From CBDAUN01 sp965214615 (lineage in GTDB: Bacteria > Pseudomonadota > Gammaproteobacteria > Arenicellales > JAJDZL01): DNA of 64,000 nt. Shown one piece after another: positions 25,350 through 32,901 of this stretch. The stretch spans positions 2,480,001-2,544,000 of the forward strand of contig OZ243952.1 in assembly GCA_965214615.1 (NCBI GenBank). Reading direction: 5' to 3'. The position numbers and the translations under genes were made by a program. The notes below the pieces were generated by a model that did no database searches, had not been told where the DNA came from, and worked only from the letters and a program-made list of their open reading frames with translations. Every line of letters begins with the position of its first letter. Position 1 is the first letter of the stretch.

Positions 25350-26936
25350 TCAGCCGGCGCGCCGGCGGCACGGATTCAGCCTGATTGGAAACTTGTGCCG
25401 AATTGCTTTTTCGACTTCCCGGTCAAGATGGTCCGGCACCGGCTGATCAAGAATCTCGCGGGTCTTGCGGCGTGCGATTTCAAGTAGATCGGGTGCGCCC
25501 TTTTGGTGCCATTCCTGCGGCGTGTTCCGGTCCGACAGATCGGGATAGTAGTAATCGGTCTGCATGCGGTCGATCGTCTGGCTATGTCCGAGAAAATGAC
25601 CCGGTCCGTTCAGGCACACATCGCGGATCACATCGAACGACAAGGTATCCGAATTGACTTCGATGCCTCTGGTCGCACGAAGAATTCCGCCGATCATATC
25701 ATTGTCTAGCACGAAGCTCTCAAGCGAGCAGGCAAGCAACGATCCGTACATGCCTGCAGCTTCGTAAATCAGGTTTGCCCCGGCCAGGGCGCTGAGCAAC
25801 TCGGTGCAGCCCTTTTCATAGCCCGCCTGAAAGTCCGGCACCTTAGAATCGGTCATACCTGCCGAAACAGCGCACGGAATCCCGTAGTACTGCGCCATCT
25901 GGGCGCAGCCGGCCATAAGCAGCCCTTCCTCGGCGCTACCTCCCGACATCGCACCGGTTCTGAGATCGGATACGAACGGCAAGGCTCCGAACAAGGCCGG
26001 ATGCCCGGGGCTGAGCTGATTGACATAGACCAGGCCCGACACCACTTCGGCAGTCTGCAGCGCAATCGCCCCGGCCAATGGCGCCGGACTCGTCGCCCCG
26101 GCCTGTCCGGCGGAAACCAGCTTCAGCGGCGTGCCGGTTGCGGCAGCGCATTCGATCACGCCGAGCGCTTCGCGGGCGAATGTCAGCGGCGGGACAACAA
26201 AGCATGTCGACACGCACATGAAGGGCCGGTCGCGCCATGCGTCATCGCTTCCGGCAATCATGCGCATCATTTCAACACCTTCTGACATGTGCGCAGCATC
26301 GACAAAACTGGTTCCAATGTGCTTGGACGTACCGGCGATGCAGGCAAACGCCGTATTCAGGTCCATTTCCCGCGGGTCTTGAAGATCGCAAGGCACGCAT
26401 GTGCGCTGGAACATGTGGATGTTGGACAGTGCGTTAGCCAGCCTCGCCATATCATACAGGTCTGCCAAAGTCGAAGGACGGACCTCTCGAGTCGCCGAAT
26501 CGACGATGCTGACCGCTGCGCCGGAGGTGCCCAGATGAATGCGCGTCTCAGTCGGATCGATGTCGCACTCCGGATCCAGCGCGTAAAGCTGAAACGACTT
26601 GCCCGCCCGCTGCAACGACTCCTCGACAAGCCTTTCGGGCATCAGCAGCCGTCCGGCGCTGTCAAGCCTGCCGCCCGCTTTGACAATCGTATCGATGCAG
26701 CGCTGCGACGCGCCTTGCATGCCCACAGTCTCGAGAATCCGGATCACCGTCTCGTGAATGCGCTCGACATCACTTTGATTGAACGGCCTGTAGTGTCCGC
26801 CTGAAACTCCGGGCCAAATCGCAGGCGACGGGCCGCTGCCGGCTCCGTCCTGGCGCGCCGCCAGTCGGATTGCGCGCGCATTTCCTCTTCGGCGATGGCG
26901 GCTCATAGACGCACCTGAGTCTGAAGACCGGGACAT
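25350..26936 (-). CDS. MttB-superfamily (non-pyrrolysine) methyltransferase
   Basis: A 528-residue member of the trimethylamine methyltransferase superfamily (COG5598). Characterised relatives without pyrrolysine move a methyl group from quaternary amines such as glycine betaine to a corrinoid protein. Family stretches include YRPFNQSDVERIHETVIRIL, GAAVSIVDSATREVRPSTL, the central GATSPAPLAGAIALQTAEVV and the C-terminal LNGPGHFLGHSQTIDRMQTD. There is no in-frame UAG, so no pyrrolysine. No corrinoid protein or methyltetrahydrofolate methyltransferase is nearby. The start at 26936 (ATG) leaves 8 bp to the stop of the upstream fusion gene; ATGs at 26906 and 26975 are alternatives. The substrate is unknown. 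Confidence 0.87.
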   Translation of the reverse strand: MSRSSDSGASMSRHRRRGNARAIRLAARQDGAGSGPSPAIWPGVSGGHYRPFNQSDVERIHETVIRILETVGMQGASQRCIDTIVKAGGRLDSAGRLLMPERLVEESLQRAGKSFQLYALDPECDIDPTETRIHLGTSGAAVSIVDSATREVRPSTLADLYDMARLANALSNIHMFQRTCVPCDLQDPREMDLNTAFACIAGTSKHIGTSFVDAAHMSEGVEMMRMIAGSDDAWRDRPFMCVSTCFVVPPLTFAREALGVIECAAATGTPLKLVSAGQAGATSPAPLAGAIALQTAEVVSGLVYVNQLSPGHPALFGALPFVSDLRTGAMSGGSAEEGLLMAGCAQMAQYYGIPCAVSAGMTDSKVPDFQAGYEKGCTELLSALAGANLIYEAAGMYGSLLACSLESFVLDNDMIGGILRATRGIEVNSDTLSFDVIRDVCLNGPGHFLGHSQTIDRMQTDYYYPDLSDRNTPQEWHQKGAPDLLEIARRKTREILDQPVPDHLDREVEKAIRHKFPIRLNPCRRRAG

Positions 26937-26944
26937 GAACAAGC

Positions 26945-28135
26945 CTATCCGGGTCGGGCAAAAAATTCCTGGCACAGCGCAAGGAAACGAGCGGCCGGGT
27001 CGGAAAGAACGGCATTGGCAAGATGCGCGGCGACAATCCGGCTCGGTTCGGCCGATGCGTCAAGAGCACGGGTAACGAGCGCACGCCCGTCGTAGGTCAT
27101 CGGCGAAGCCGGCTTGGTTGCGAGCAAGGTGAAGCCAAGACCGTGTCCGACCATGCCGCGCACCATCTCAAAGCTCGACGAGCGGAATGCGATGTTCGGC
27201 TCGACTCCGGCATCTTCAAAAATTGCGGTGAAATAGCTCCTGCTCGGCGATGCATCCAGCAATACCATGGGATATCCGGCCAGATCACGGGGAGTCAGCG
27301 AAGGCTTGCCGGAAAGCGGATGGCCTTCGGCCAGCAGGACAAACGGCTTTAGCCGGGTCAGCGGGCAAAGGACCAAGTCATTCGGAAGATCGATGTCGTA
27401 AACCAGCGCGATTTCAATCTCTCCGGCATGCAGGGATTCGAGCACCCTGCGATGATCGCCCTCTACGAGATTGATCCGGCCCGGCGAATCGCCGGTCTTG
27501 ATTTTCCGGATCAGCGACGGTAGAAAATACGGCCCGAACGTATAAAAGCAGCCGACAGACAGTGTTTCCCCTTCATCTGCTGCATCCGATTCAAGCACGG
27601 GTGCGCGATCGATCCGGGTCGTCACTCCGTAGGCCCGGTTGGCATAGATCAGCGGCGACCCTCCCTGAGCCACAAAAATATCGGTTACTTCGCCCAAAAA
27701 CACATGGTGCGTCCCCACCAGACTCGACGACATGAGCTCACAATCGAAACAGACCAGAGGATCGACGACCCGAGGTGCGCCCGACGGCATCGCGGTCCAA
27801 TTCGCACATTCGAACCTGTCCTTTGCGGCACCTTTGAGACGTCCTGCAAACGCATCCGAAATGTAGGTCTGATCGTCACGAAGCACGTTGACGCAAAAGA
27901 CCTGGTTGTCTATTATTTTCTGCGCAGTCGAACTGAGATGATGGACGCAGGCCAGCAGTGTCGGCTTCGGCGTGTCGGCCGATACCGAGGACATCGCAGA
28001 CACTGTCACTCCCGCACGGCCGGCCACGCCGTCGGTGGTGACGATGTTTACCGTGCAGGCAGCATGGCTCATGCCTTCCAGAAATCTGCTTCGAAGATCG
28101 GAACTCGATTGAGTCGGCATTGTCGACTTTCCCAT
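26945..28135 (-). CDS. Flavin reductase-like domain fused to LysR effector-binding domain
   Basis: A 396-residue protein with an unusual two-domain layout. Residues about 15-180 are a flavin reductase-like split-barrel domain (AGVTVSAMSSVSADTPKPTL, QKIIDNQVFCVNVLRDDQ, HHVFLGEVTDIF), as in HpaC-type enzymes that supply reduced flavin to monooxygenases. Residues about 190-390 match a LysR-type substrate-binding domain (LSVGCFYTFGPYFLPSLIRK, ESLHAGEIEIALVYDIDLP, HPLSGKPSLTPRDLAGYPMV, FEMVRGMVGHGLGFTLLA). No DNA-binding helix-turn-helix is present, so it should not be a classical regulator; the LysR-like part may sense a ligand and modulate the reductase. It is the promoter-proximal gene of the pair with the MttB homologue. 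Confidence 0.85.
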   Translation of the reverse strand: MGKSTMPTQSSSDLRSRFLEGMSHAACTVNIVTTDGVAGRAGVTVSAMSSVSADTPKPTLLACVHHLSSTAQKIIDNQVFCVNVLRDDQTYISDAFAGRLKGAAKDRFECANWTAMPSGAPRVVDPLVCFDCELMSSSLVGTHHVFLGEVTDIFVAQGGSPLIYANRAYGVTTRIDRAPVLESDAADEGETLSVGCFYTFGPYFLPSLIRKIKTGDSPGRINLVEGDHRRVLESLHAGEIEIALVYDIDLPNDLVLCPLTRLKPFVLLAEGHPLSGKPSLTPRDLAGYPMVLLDASPSRSYFTAIFEDAGVEPNIAFRSSSFEMVRGMVGHGLGFTLLATKPASPMTYDGRALVTRALDASAEPSRIVAAHLANAVLSDPAARFLALCQEFFARPG

Positions 28136-28406
28136 GCTATTAGGATTGAACCATGTCGGTCATTGTCTAGTGTGCCATAATTTACCGTCGCATACGCAGG
28201 CAATTGACGCGTCGCCGCCCTGAAATTCGGCAAACGCGCCTTGAACGGAAGCGATCGCCTTGAATCGGCGCCGTCTGCGTAGCAAGAGGATTGGTCTGCG
28301 GTCTCTGAACAACCCGGCACAAACAGAATTTCGCGCAACATTCATCCTTGAATTACAATAGTCGCTTCACATTTGAACCAACTCAATCCGTTGCCAATCT
28401 GAAGAT

Positions 28407-28730
28407 ATGACATTTGTTGTTACAGAATCGTGTATCAAGTGCAAGTACACGGACTGCGTGGAGGTGTGTCCGGTGGACTGCTTTCACGAAGGTCCCAATA
28501 TGCTCGTAATCGACCCCGAAGAGTGCATCGACTGCAGTCTTTGCGAACCCGAGTGTCCGGTTACCGCAATCTATGCGGACGACGACTTGCCGCAGGAACA
28601 GGAAGAGTTCCTTGAACTGAATGCCGAATTGAGCCTGGAGTGGCCTGTCATATCGGTCATAAAGCCCGGCCCTGCGGATGCGGCGCAGTGGGAGGACGTC
28701 AAGGAAAAGCGTCACCTGCTCGAGCGCTGA
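28407..28730 (+). CDS. fdxA: 7Fe ferredoxin FdxA
   Basis: A 107-residue ferredoxin of the seven-iron type carrying one 3Fe-4S and one 4Fe-4S cluster, a soluble electron carrier. Clusters are bound by TESCIKCKYTDCVEVCPVDC and by CIDCSLCEPECPVTAIYADD. The extended C-terminal tail (EFLELNAELSLEWPVISVIK) is typical of FdxA in proteobacteria. A TACAAT hexamer at 28354, 53 bp before the start, may be its -10 box. It is transcribed divergently from the flavin reductase fusion, and the space between them is 271 bp. Confidence 0.95.
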   Translation: MTFVVTESCIKCKYTDCVEVCPVDCFHEGPNMLVIDPEECIDCSLCEPECPVTAIYADDDLPQEQEEFLELNAELSLEWPVISVIKPGPADAAQWEDVKEKRHLLER

Positions 28731-28767
28731 CTCTCAAGCCGACACCAAGCCGAGGGCCCGCCTGACC

Positions 28768-29556
28768 ATGTCTGAATTCCTCCCCCGCCAAGCCGCCGAT
28801 ACGCTATGGGGCCTGTGGCAGGCCGGCGCAACCATCGACCAGCTTTCGCCTAGCTGCCGGCCGCAAAGCGCCGATCAGGGCCGCGCCGCGCAGTCTCATT
28901 ATTCCGAACTCGCGGACAGTCCTGTCAGCGGCTGGAAGATTGCGGCGACAAGCGAAGGCGGGCAAATGCACATAGGAGTATCAGGACCGCTGGAAGGGCC
29001 GTATTTGCAGCAAAAGACCCATGCTTCGGGAGTGCGCCTTTCAATGCGCGGCAATCATATGGCCGTCGCCGAAGCAGAATTCGCCTTTGTACTTGGCAGC
29101 GACATTCCGGTTAGAAACGAGCCGTACCAGTGGCATGAGCTTGCAGAGGCTGTCGAGCATCTTCGACCCAGTCTTGAATTGCCTGATTCGCGATTCTTTG
29201 ATTTCAAGGCGGCAGGCGAAGCGAACCTGCTGGCAGACTGCGCGTGCGCACGCGATTGCGTGCTCGGCGAACCTGCCGGGCAGGACTGGAAGAAATTCGA
29301 ACTGAACGAGAGCATCGTCAAGCTGCATATCAATGGCGAAATTGTCACCGAAGGCACCGGATCGGACGCCTTGGGAGACCCGAGAACCGCCTTTGCCTGG
29401 CTGGCAAGCAGATTGTCAGCACGAGGCATCGTGCTCAAGCGCGGGCAGTTTGTGACCACCGGAGTATGCGGCAAGCCTATGCCTATCGCCCCGGGAGACC
29501 ATGTCGTTGCAGATCTTGGTCGTTTCGGCCGCTGCGAGGCCTACCTTTCGGAATAG
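28768..29556 (+). CDS. 2-keto-4-pentenoate hydratase (MhpD) family protein
   Basis: A 262-residue member of the hydratase/decarboxylase branch of the FAH superfamily, whose characterised members hydrate 2-hydroxypenta-2,4-dienoate or decarboxylate 4-oxalocrotonate in aromatic meta-cleavage. Landmarks are PVSGWKIAATSEGGQMHIGV, the metal-site stretch AVAEAEFAFVLGSDIPVRN, ALGDPRTAFAWLASRLSARG and the end GQFVTTGVCGKPMPIAPGDH. The ATG at 28768 was chosen; an in-frame extension to 28678 overlaps fdxA and looks unlike the family. It follows fdxA by 37 bp. No other meta-cleavage gene is in the window, so the physiological substrate remains open. Confidence 0.87.
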   Translation: MSEFLPRQAADTLWGLWQAGATIDQLSPSCRPQSADQGRAAQSHYSELADSPVSGWKIAATSEGGQMHIGVSGPLEGPYLQQKTHASGVRLSMRGNHMAVAEAEFAFVLGSDIPVRNEPYQWHELAEAVEHLRPSLELPDSRFFDFKAAGEANLLADCACARDCVLGEPAGQDWKKFELNESIVKLHINGEIVTEGTGSDALGDPRTAFAWLASRLSARGIVLKRGQFVTTGVCGKPMPIAPGDHVVADLGRFGRCEAYLSE

Positions 29557-30092
29557 GCTGTCGAACCGGACTCGGCAAGCGTCACATATTTGACACCGCC
29601 GCCAGACTTGACTGATTCGACGAGACAGCACCGGTCCACCCGCCAGACGATCGGATCAATTCGCGCATCGATTCGCTTGCGCACCTTGCGCGCGAGCGTC
29701 ACATGCGGGGTAAATTCCTGACGGCCCTTGCCCGTATGAGTTTGCGAAATTCGGTTACGAACCTGATGTGCGAGCGCATCGAGTTGCGGATTTGGTGCTG
29801 CACAACCTGCCCACGCGACACGGCTTCGGGTGAAAAAGCCGATTCTGTCCAATTTCAATTCAAACGGATCAAAGTCAATTGAACCGACAGAGGCGGCAAT
29901 GCGCTGGCATTGTGAATTCGGCACCTCGCCAATGAAATGCAGCGTGATGTGAAATTTCTCCGGTGTCGTGCAGCGTCCGATCTGTTCAAGTTCGAACTCG
30001 GCCTGCTGCCGCTTCAAGGCGTCGCGAACGTTGCCGCTTGACCACAAAGCGACAAACAATCTGCGAAATTCGAAGGTGCGGACGCTAGCCAA
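29541..30092 (-). CDS. thpR: RNA 2',3'-cyclic phosphodiesterase ThpR
   Basis: A 2H-phosphoesterase of 183 residues that opens 2',3'-cyclic phosphates at RNA ends. The two signature HxTx motifs are clear: FHITLHFIGEVP near residue 47 and FTPHVTLARKVRK near residue 128. The N-terminal FRRLFVALW is typical. The start is probably the TTG at 30092, giving an 8-bp overlap with the pncC stop; the family core starts about eight residues later. Its 3' end overlaps that of the convergent hydratase gene by 16 bp. Confidence 0.9.
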   Translation of the reverse strand: MASVRTFEFRRLFVALWSSGNVRDALKRQQAEFELEQIGRCTTPEKFHITLHFIGEVPNSQCQRIAASVGSIDFDPFELKLDRIGFFTRSRVAWAGCAAPNPQLDALAHQVRNRISQTHTGKGRQEFTPHVTLARKVRKRIDARIDPIVWRVDRCCLVESVKSGGGVKYVTLAESGSTAYSER

Positions 30093-30579
30093 ATTCGTCT
30101 ACAAACCGAATGATGCATTTGAGCGCATGCGCAACGGTCTGACTGCGCACTGATTCGCGGTCCCCTTCGAATCGTTCATCAAACGCCGCAGCATTGCCCG
30201 CCGAATCTGCCAGACCGAACCAGACCGAACCGACCGGCTTTTTCTCGCTGCCTCCGTCGGGACCCGCAATGCCGGTCACCGATACGGCGACATCGCCGTT
30301 GCTGCCGGCGACGGCGCCGGCAGCCATTTCCAACGCCACCTGCGTACTCGCCGCTCCGCATTCGGCCAGGGTATCGGCCTTTACTCCGAGAAGGTCCTGC
30401 TTGGCTTCGTTGCTGTAGGTCACGAACCCGCGCTCAAACCATTCGGAACTCCCCGGAATGTCGGTTATGGCTGCTGCGATACCGCCGCCGGTGCACGATT
30501 CAGCGGTTGCAAGCTTCATTTTGCGCTGTACAAGCCGTTTGCCAACGGTTTGCGCAAGCCCGTAGTGCTCTGAGTTCAT
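30085..30579 (-). CDS. pncC: Nicotinamide-nucleotide amidase PncC (CinA C-terminal family)
   Basis: Deamidates nicotinamide mononucleotide to nicotinate mononucleotide in NAD recycling. The 164-residue product, standard length for stand-alone PncC, shows KLATAESCTGGGIAAAITDI, the catalytic-Ser region, then SSEWFERGFVTYSNEAKQDL, VAVSVTGIAGPDGGSEKKP and a C-terminal RSQTVAHALKCIIRFV. The ATG at 30579 gives the normal N-terminus; a longer frame to 30741 is Cys/Arg-rich and not family-like. The usual downstream recA is absent and thpR is there instead. Confidence 0.93.
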   Translation of the reverse strand: MNSEHYGLAQTVGKRLVQRKMKLATAESCTGGGIAAAITDIPGSSEWFERGFVTYSNEAKQDLLGVKADTLAECGAASTQVALEMAAGAVAGSNGDVAVSVTGIAGPDGGSEKKPVGSVWFGLADSAGNAAAFDERFEGDRESVRSQTVAHALKCIIRFVDEFG

Positions 30580-31200
30580 CGTGTCTATAGTGTCTGGATT
30601 GGATTCGGCGTTCGCAAAGCAGGCCATGCAATTCTGTCTTGTCCCAGCCATGACACCGCGCCATCGCAGTGCATCCTGCAAACTTAAGGGAATACGAACC
30701 CGATGTCCGATTGGCTTTGAGTATAGCATGGCGCAGTTCAACCCTGCGGTCAGAGAATTTCAAGGCCTAGGCGAAATTGATGGTTTCAATTGTCGCGCGG
30801 TGTCATTTTGCATGGCAGGGCATTTGCACACTCGTGCATCCTTTACGCTTTCAGTCCACAATCCGGTTGCAAACCCGCCCCGTGTTCATTACGCTTCGAG
30901 ATGCCCGGTCACAGCATCAATGTGACAATTGCTGACCGCAAACCGCGCAACGCAGAACATTGAAAATTGCTGAAATCATATCGCCACTGCAAGAACGTGC
31001 CGTGCAAACAGGCAAATTTTGCGGTGCAACCTGCGCGTACAATGTTCTTTCGACGACGGATGGAACACAGTTGCAACAACCCCTGTTCATACACGATGCA
31101 AGGGGTGTTCCTATGGTTTAATTTGTTTCGTTAGAGCACACTTCAAGCCAATTTACTTCGCACGACTTCATTTCAGCGGTTCGCCAGACCCAATCGGAGC
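30580..31200. other. 621-bp gene-free region upstream of the multicopper oxidase
   Basis: No convincing gene. It must hold the pncC promoter and the control region of the oxidase gene. On the plus strand an imperfect dyad at 31075-31109 lies about 90 bp before the oxidase start. I found no clear CueR box of the enteric kind. Confidence 0.4.
31075..31109 (+). repeat. Imperfect dyad upstream of the multicopper oxidase gene
   Basis: AACAACCCCT (31075-31084) and AGGGGTGTT (31101-31109) form a 9-bp stem with one bulged base and a 16-base spacer. It could be an operator for a metal sensor or a leader hairpin. The spacing is longer than in MerR/CueR operators, so identity is open. Confidence 0.3.
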
Positions 31201-32745
31201 ATGATGACAAGCAAGATCAGAAACTATTCAATCTTGGGCCTGTTGGCCCTCGCTGCCGCGACCGTTTCCTTGACAGTATTTTTCATATTCAACGAACGCG
31301 ACAGCACAAAAACCTATCCGCAGGAAAATGCGCTTGCGATCCCCACACTGATTGACAGCCGCGAAGCCGGCAATAATATCGAACTGATCATTCAAGATGG
31401 CGGCCACGAATTTTTTTCCGGTGTGAGGAGTGTCACAAAGGGTTTCAGCCAGACCTATCTCGGGCCGACGATTCGCCTATATCAAGGTGAAACGACACGT
31501 ATCAGCTTTAGAAATCAAATCGATGAACCGACCACCGTTCACGGCCATGGCTTGCATGTAGAAGGTATGGTCGATGGCGGGCCTCAGAGCAAAATCCTGC
31601 CCGGCCAAACCAAAGTTGTCGACTTGCCTATCGCGCAGGAAGCCAGCACGAACTGGTATCACCCTCACTTGCATAAAAAGACCGCTGAACATGTCCACGC
31701 CGGGTTGGCAGGACTCTATCTGATCGAAGACGAAAATTCACAAACCCTGCCCCTGCCCAAGGAATATGGAATCAACGATATTCCGCTGGTGGTTCAAGAT
31801 CGCACATTCGTTGACCAGAAAATGCAGCCGTATTCGCTAACAAATGATCAAATCATGGACGGATTGCGACAAGAGACCTTGGTGGTCAACGGAACCATCA
31901 ACGCGCATCACACTGTACCGGCCGGCTGGGTACGTCTACGACTGCTCAATGGCTCGAATGCGCGTTTCTATCGCTTCTTTTTTGCTGGCGATAAGCCTTT
32001 CTACAAAATTGCCACAGAAGGCGGATTTTTAAACCGACCGGTGGCCGTTGCGCAGCTCATCATGTCTCCCGGGGAGCGCAATGAGATCATGATTGATCTT
32101 GCAGGTCACCCCTCAGCGAGCCTGATGGCAAAGTTTTTGCCAGCTGACCCAGGAGGCATTGACTTGCAGGCAGTGGAAAATCCGACCGAGTTTGGAGAAT
32201 TTTTCAGTGCATTGCTTCCGCAAAGCAACCCTGTTCAACGTGTGGTTGAACTGCGGGTCGACCCGGCGCTTCCTGCGCAGCAAGGCACGCTTCCAGATCA
32301 GTTGAACGACATCGAATTCTACGGCCGGGATGATAGGCAGGCTGCTGTAAAGCGAGCAATTACACTCGATATGGATATGGCCGATGACAGCGGTCCGATC
32401 AACGAGCAAAATATGCTCAGCATCAACGGTCAGCCTATGGACATGAATGTGATCAATGATCGCGTAGCTCGAGGCAATCTTGAGTTGTGGACAATAACGG
32501 CTGAAATGATGCCTCATCCGTTCCACGTTCATGGAGTTTCCTTTCAGATACTGACCCTCAATGGGCAACCGCCTGCCGAGGAAGATAGAGGCTGGAAGGA
32601 TACTGTCATTGTGACCGAAGAGCCGACCGAGATAATAATGCGCTTCAACCATGCAGCCACAGACGAATTTCCCTATATGTTCCATTGCCATATCCTGGAA
32701 CACGAGGATGCCGGAATGATGGGTCAGTTCACCGTCAAGGATTAA
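31201..32745 (+). CDS. Multicopper oxidase, CueO-like
   Basis: A 514-residue three-domain multicopper oxidase. Copper ligands are all present: HGHGLHVEGMVDGGPQ, TNWYHPHLHKKTAEHVHAG, HPFHVHGVSFQIL and the type-1/trinuclear end FHCHILEHEDAGMMGQFTV. The pattern is close to E. coli CueO, the periplasmic cuprous oxidase, including GWKDTVIVTEE near the end. The Met-rich insert of CueO is missing. The N-terminus (KIRNYSILGLLALAAATVSL) has a single hydrophobic segment but no twin-arginine motif, so export may be by Sec or as a membrane-anchored protein; CueO itself uses Tat. The ATG at 31201 is followed by a second ATG. Laccase-like or FtsP-like roles are less likely. Confidence 0.92.
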   Translation: MMTSKIRNYSILGLLALAAATVSLTVFFIFNERDSTKTYPQENALAIPTLIDSREAGNNIELIIQDGGHEFFSGVRSVTKGFSQTYLGPTIRLYQGETTRISFRNQIDEPTTVHGHGLHVEGMVDGGPQSKILPGQTKVVDLPIAQEASTNWYHPHLHKKTAEHVHAGLAGLYLIEDENSQTLPLPKEYGINDIPLVVQDRTFVDQKMQPYSLTNDQIMDGLRQETLVVNGTINAHHTVPAGWVRLRLLNGSNARFYRFFFAGDKPFYKIATEGGFLNRPVAVAQLIMSPGERNEIMIDLAGHPSASLMAKFLPADPGGIDLQAVENPTEFGEFFSALLPQSNPVQRVVELRVDPALPAQQGTLPDQLNDIEFYGRDDRQAAVKRAITLDMDMADDSGPINEQNMLSINGQPMDMNVINDRVARGNLELWTITAEMMPHPFHVHGVSFQILTLNGQPPAEEDRGWKDTVIVTEEPTEIIMRFNHAATDEFPYMFHCHILEHEDAGMMGQFTVKD

Positions 32746-32901
32746 CCATGCCATATGCGCAAGTGAGTGCCGCAAGGCAGTGCCCTGATGGACTCGGCAC
32801 TTGACAAGCTTGCCCGTTCATCGCCGGCCGGGTGAATCCTTAAATGGGTCCTCCTCAAAAACAGCGGATTTGACAGGAAGCGTTAAATCGCTTCGCCAAG
32901 G

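Noticed and set aside
25350..26936. Pyrrolysine-containing trimethylamine methyltransferase
   Set aside because: No in-frame UAG occurs in the gene, and no pyl genes are visible; it belongs to the non-pyrrolysine part of the superfamily.
31021..31120. CueR operator upstream of the multicopper oxidase
   Set aside because: The dyad present has a longer spacer and different half-sites from the known CueR box, so I list it only as a dyad.
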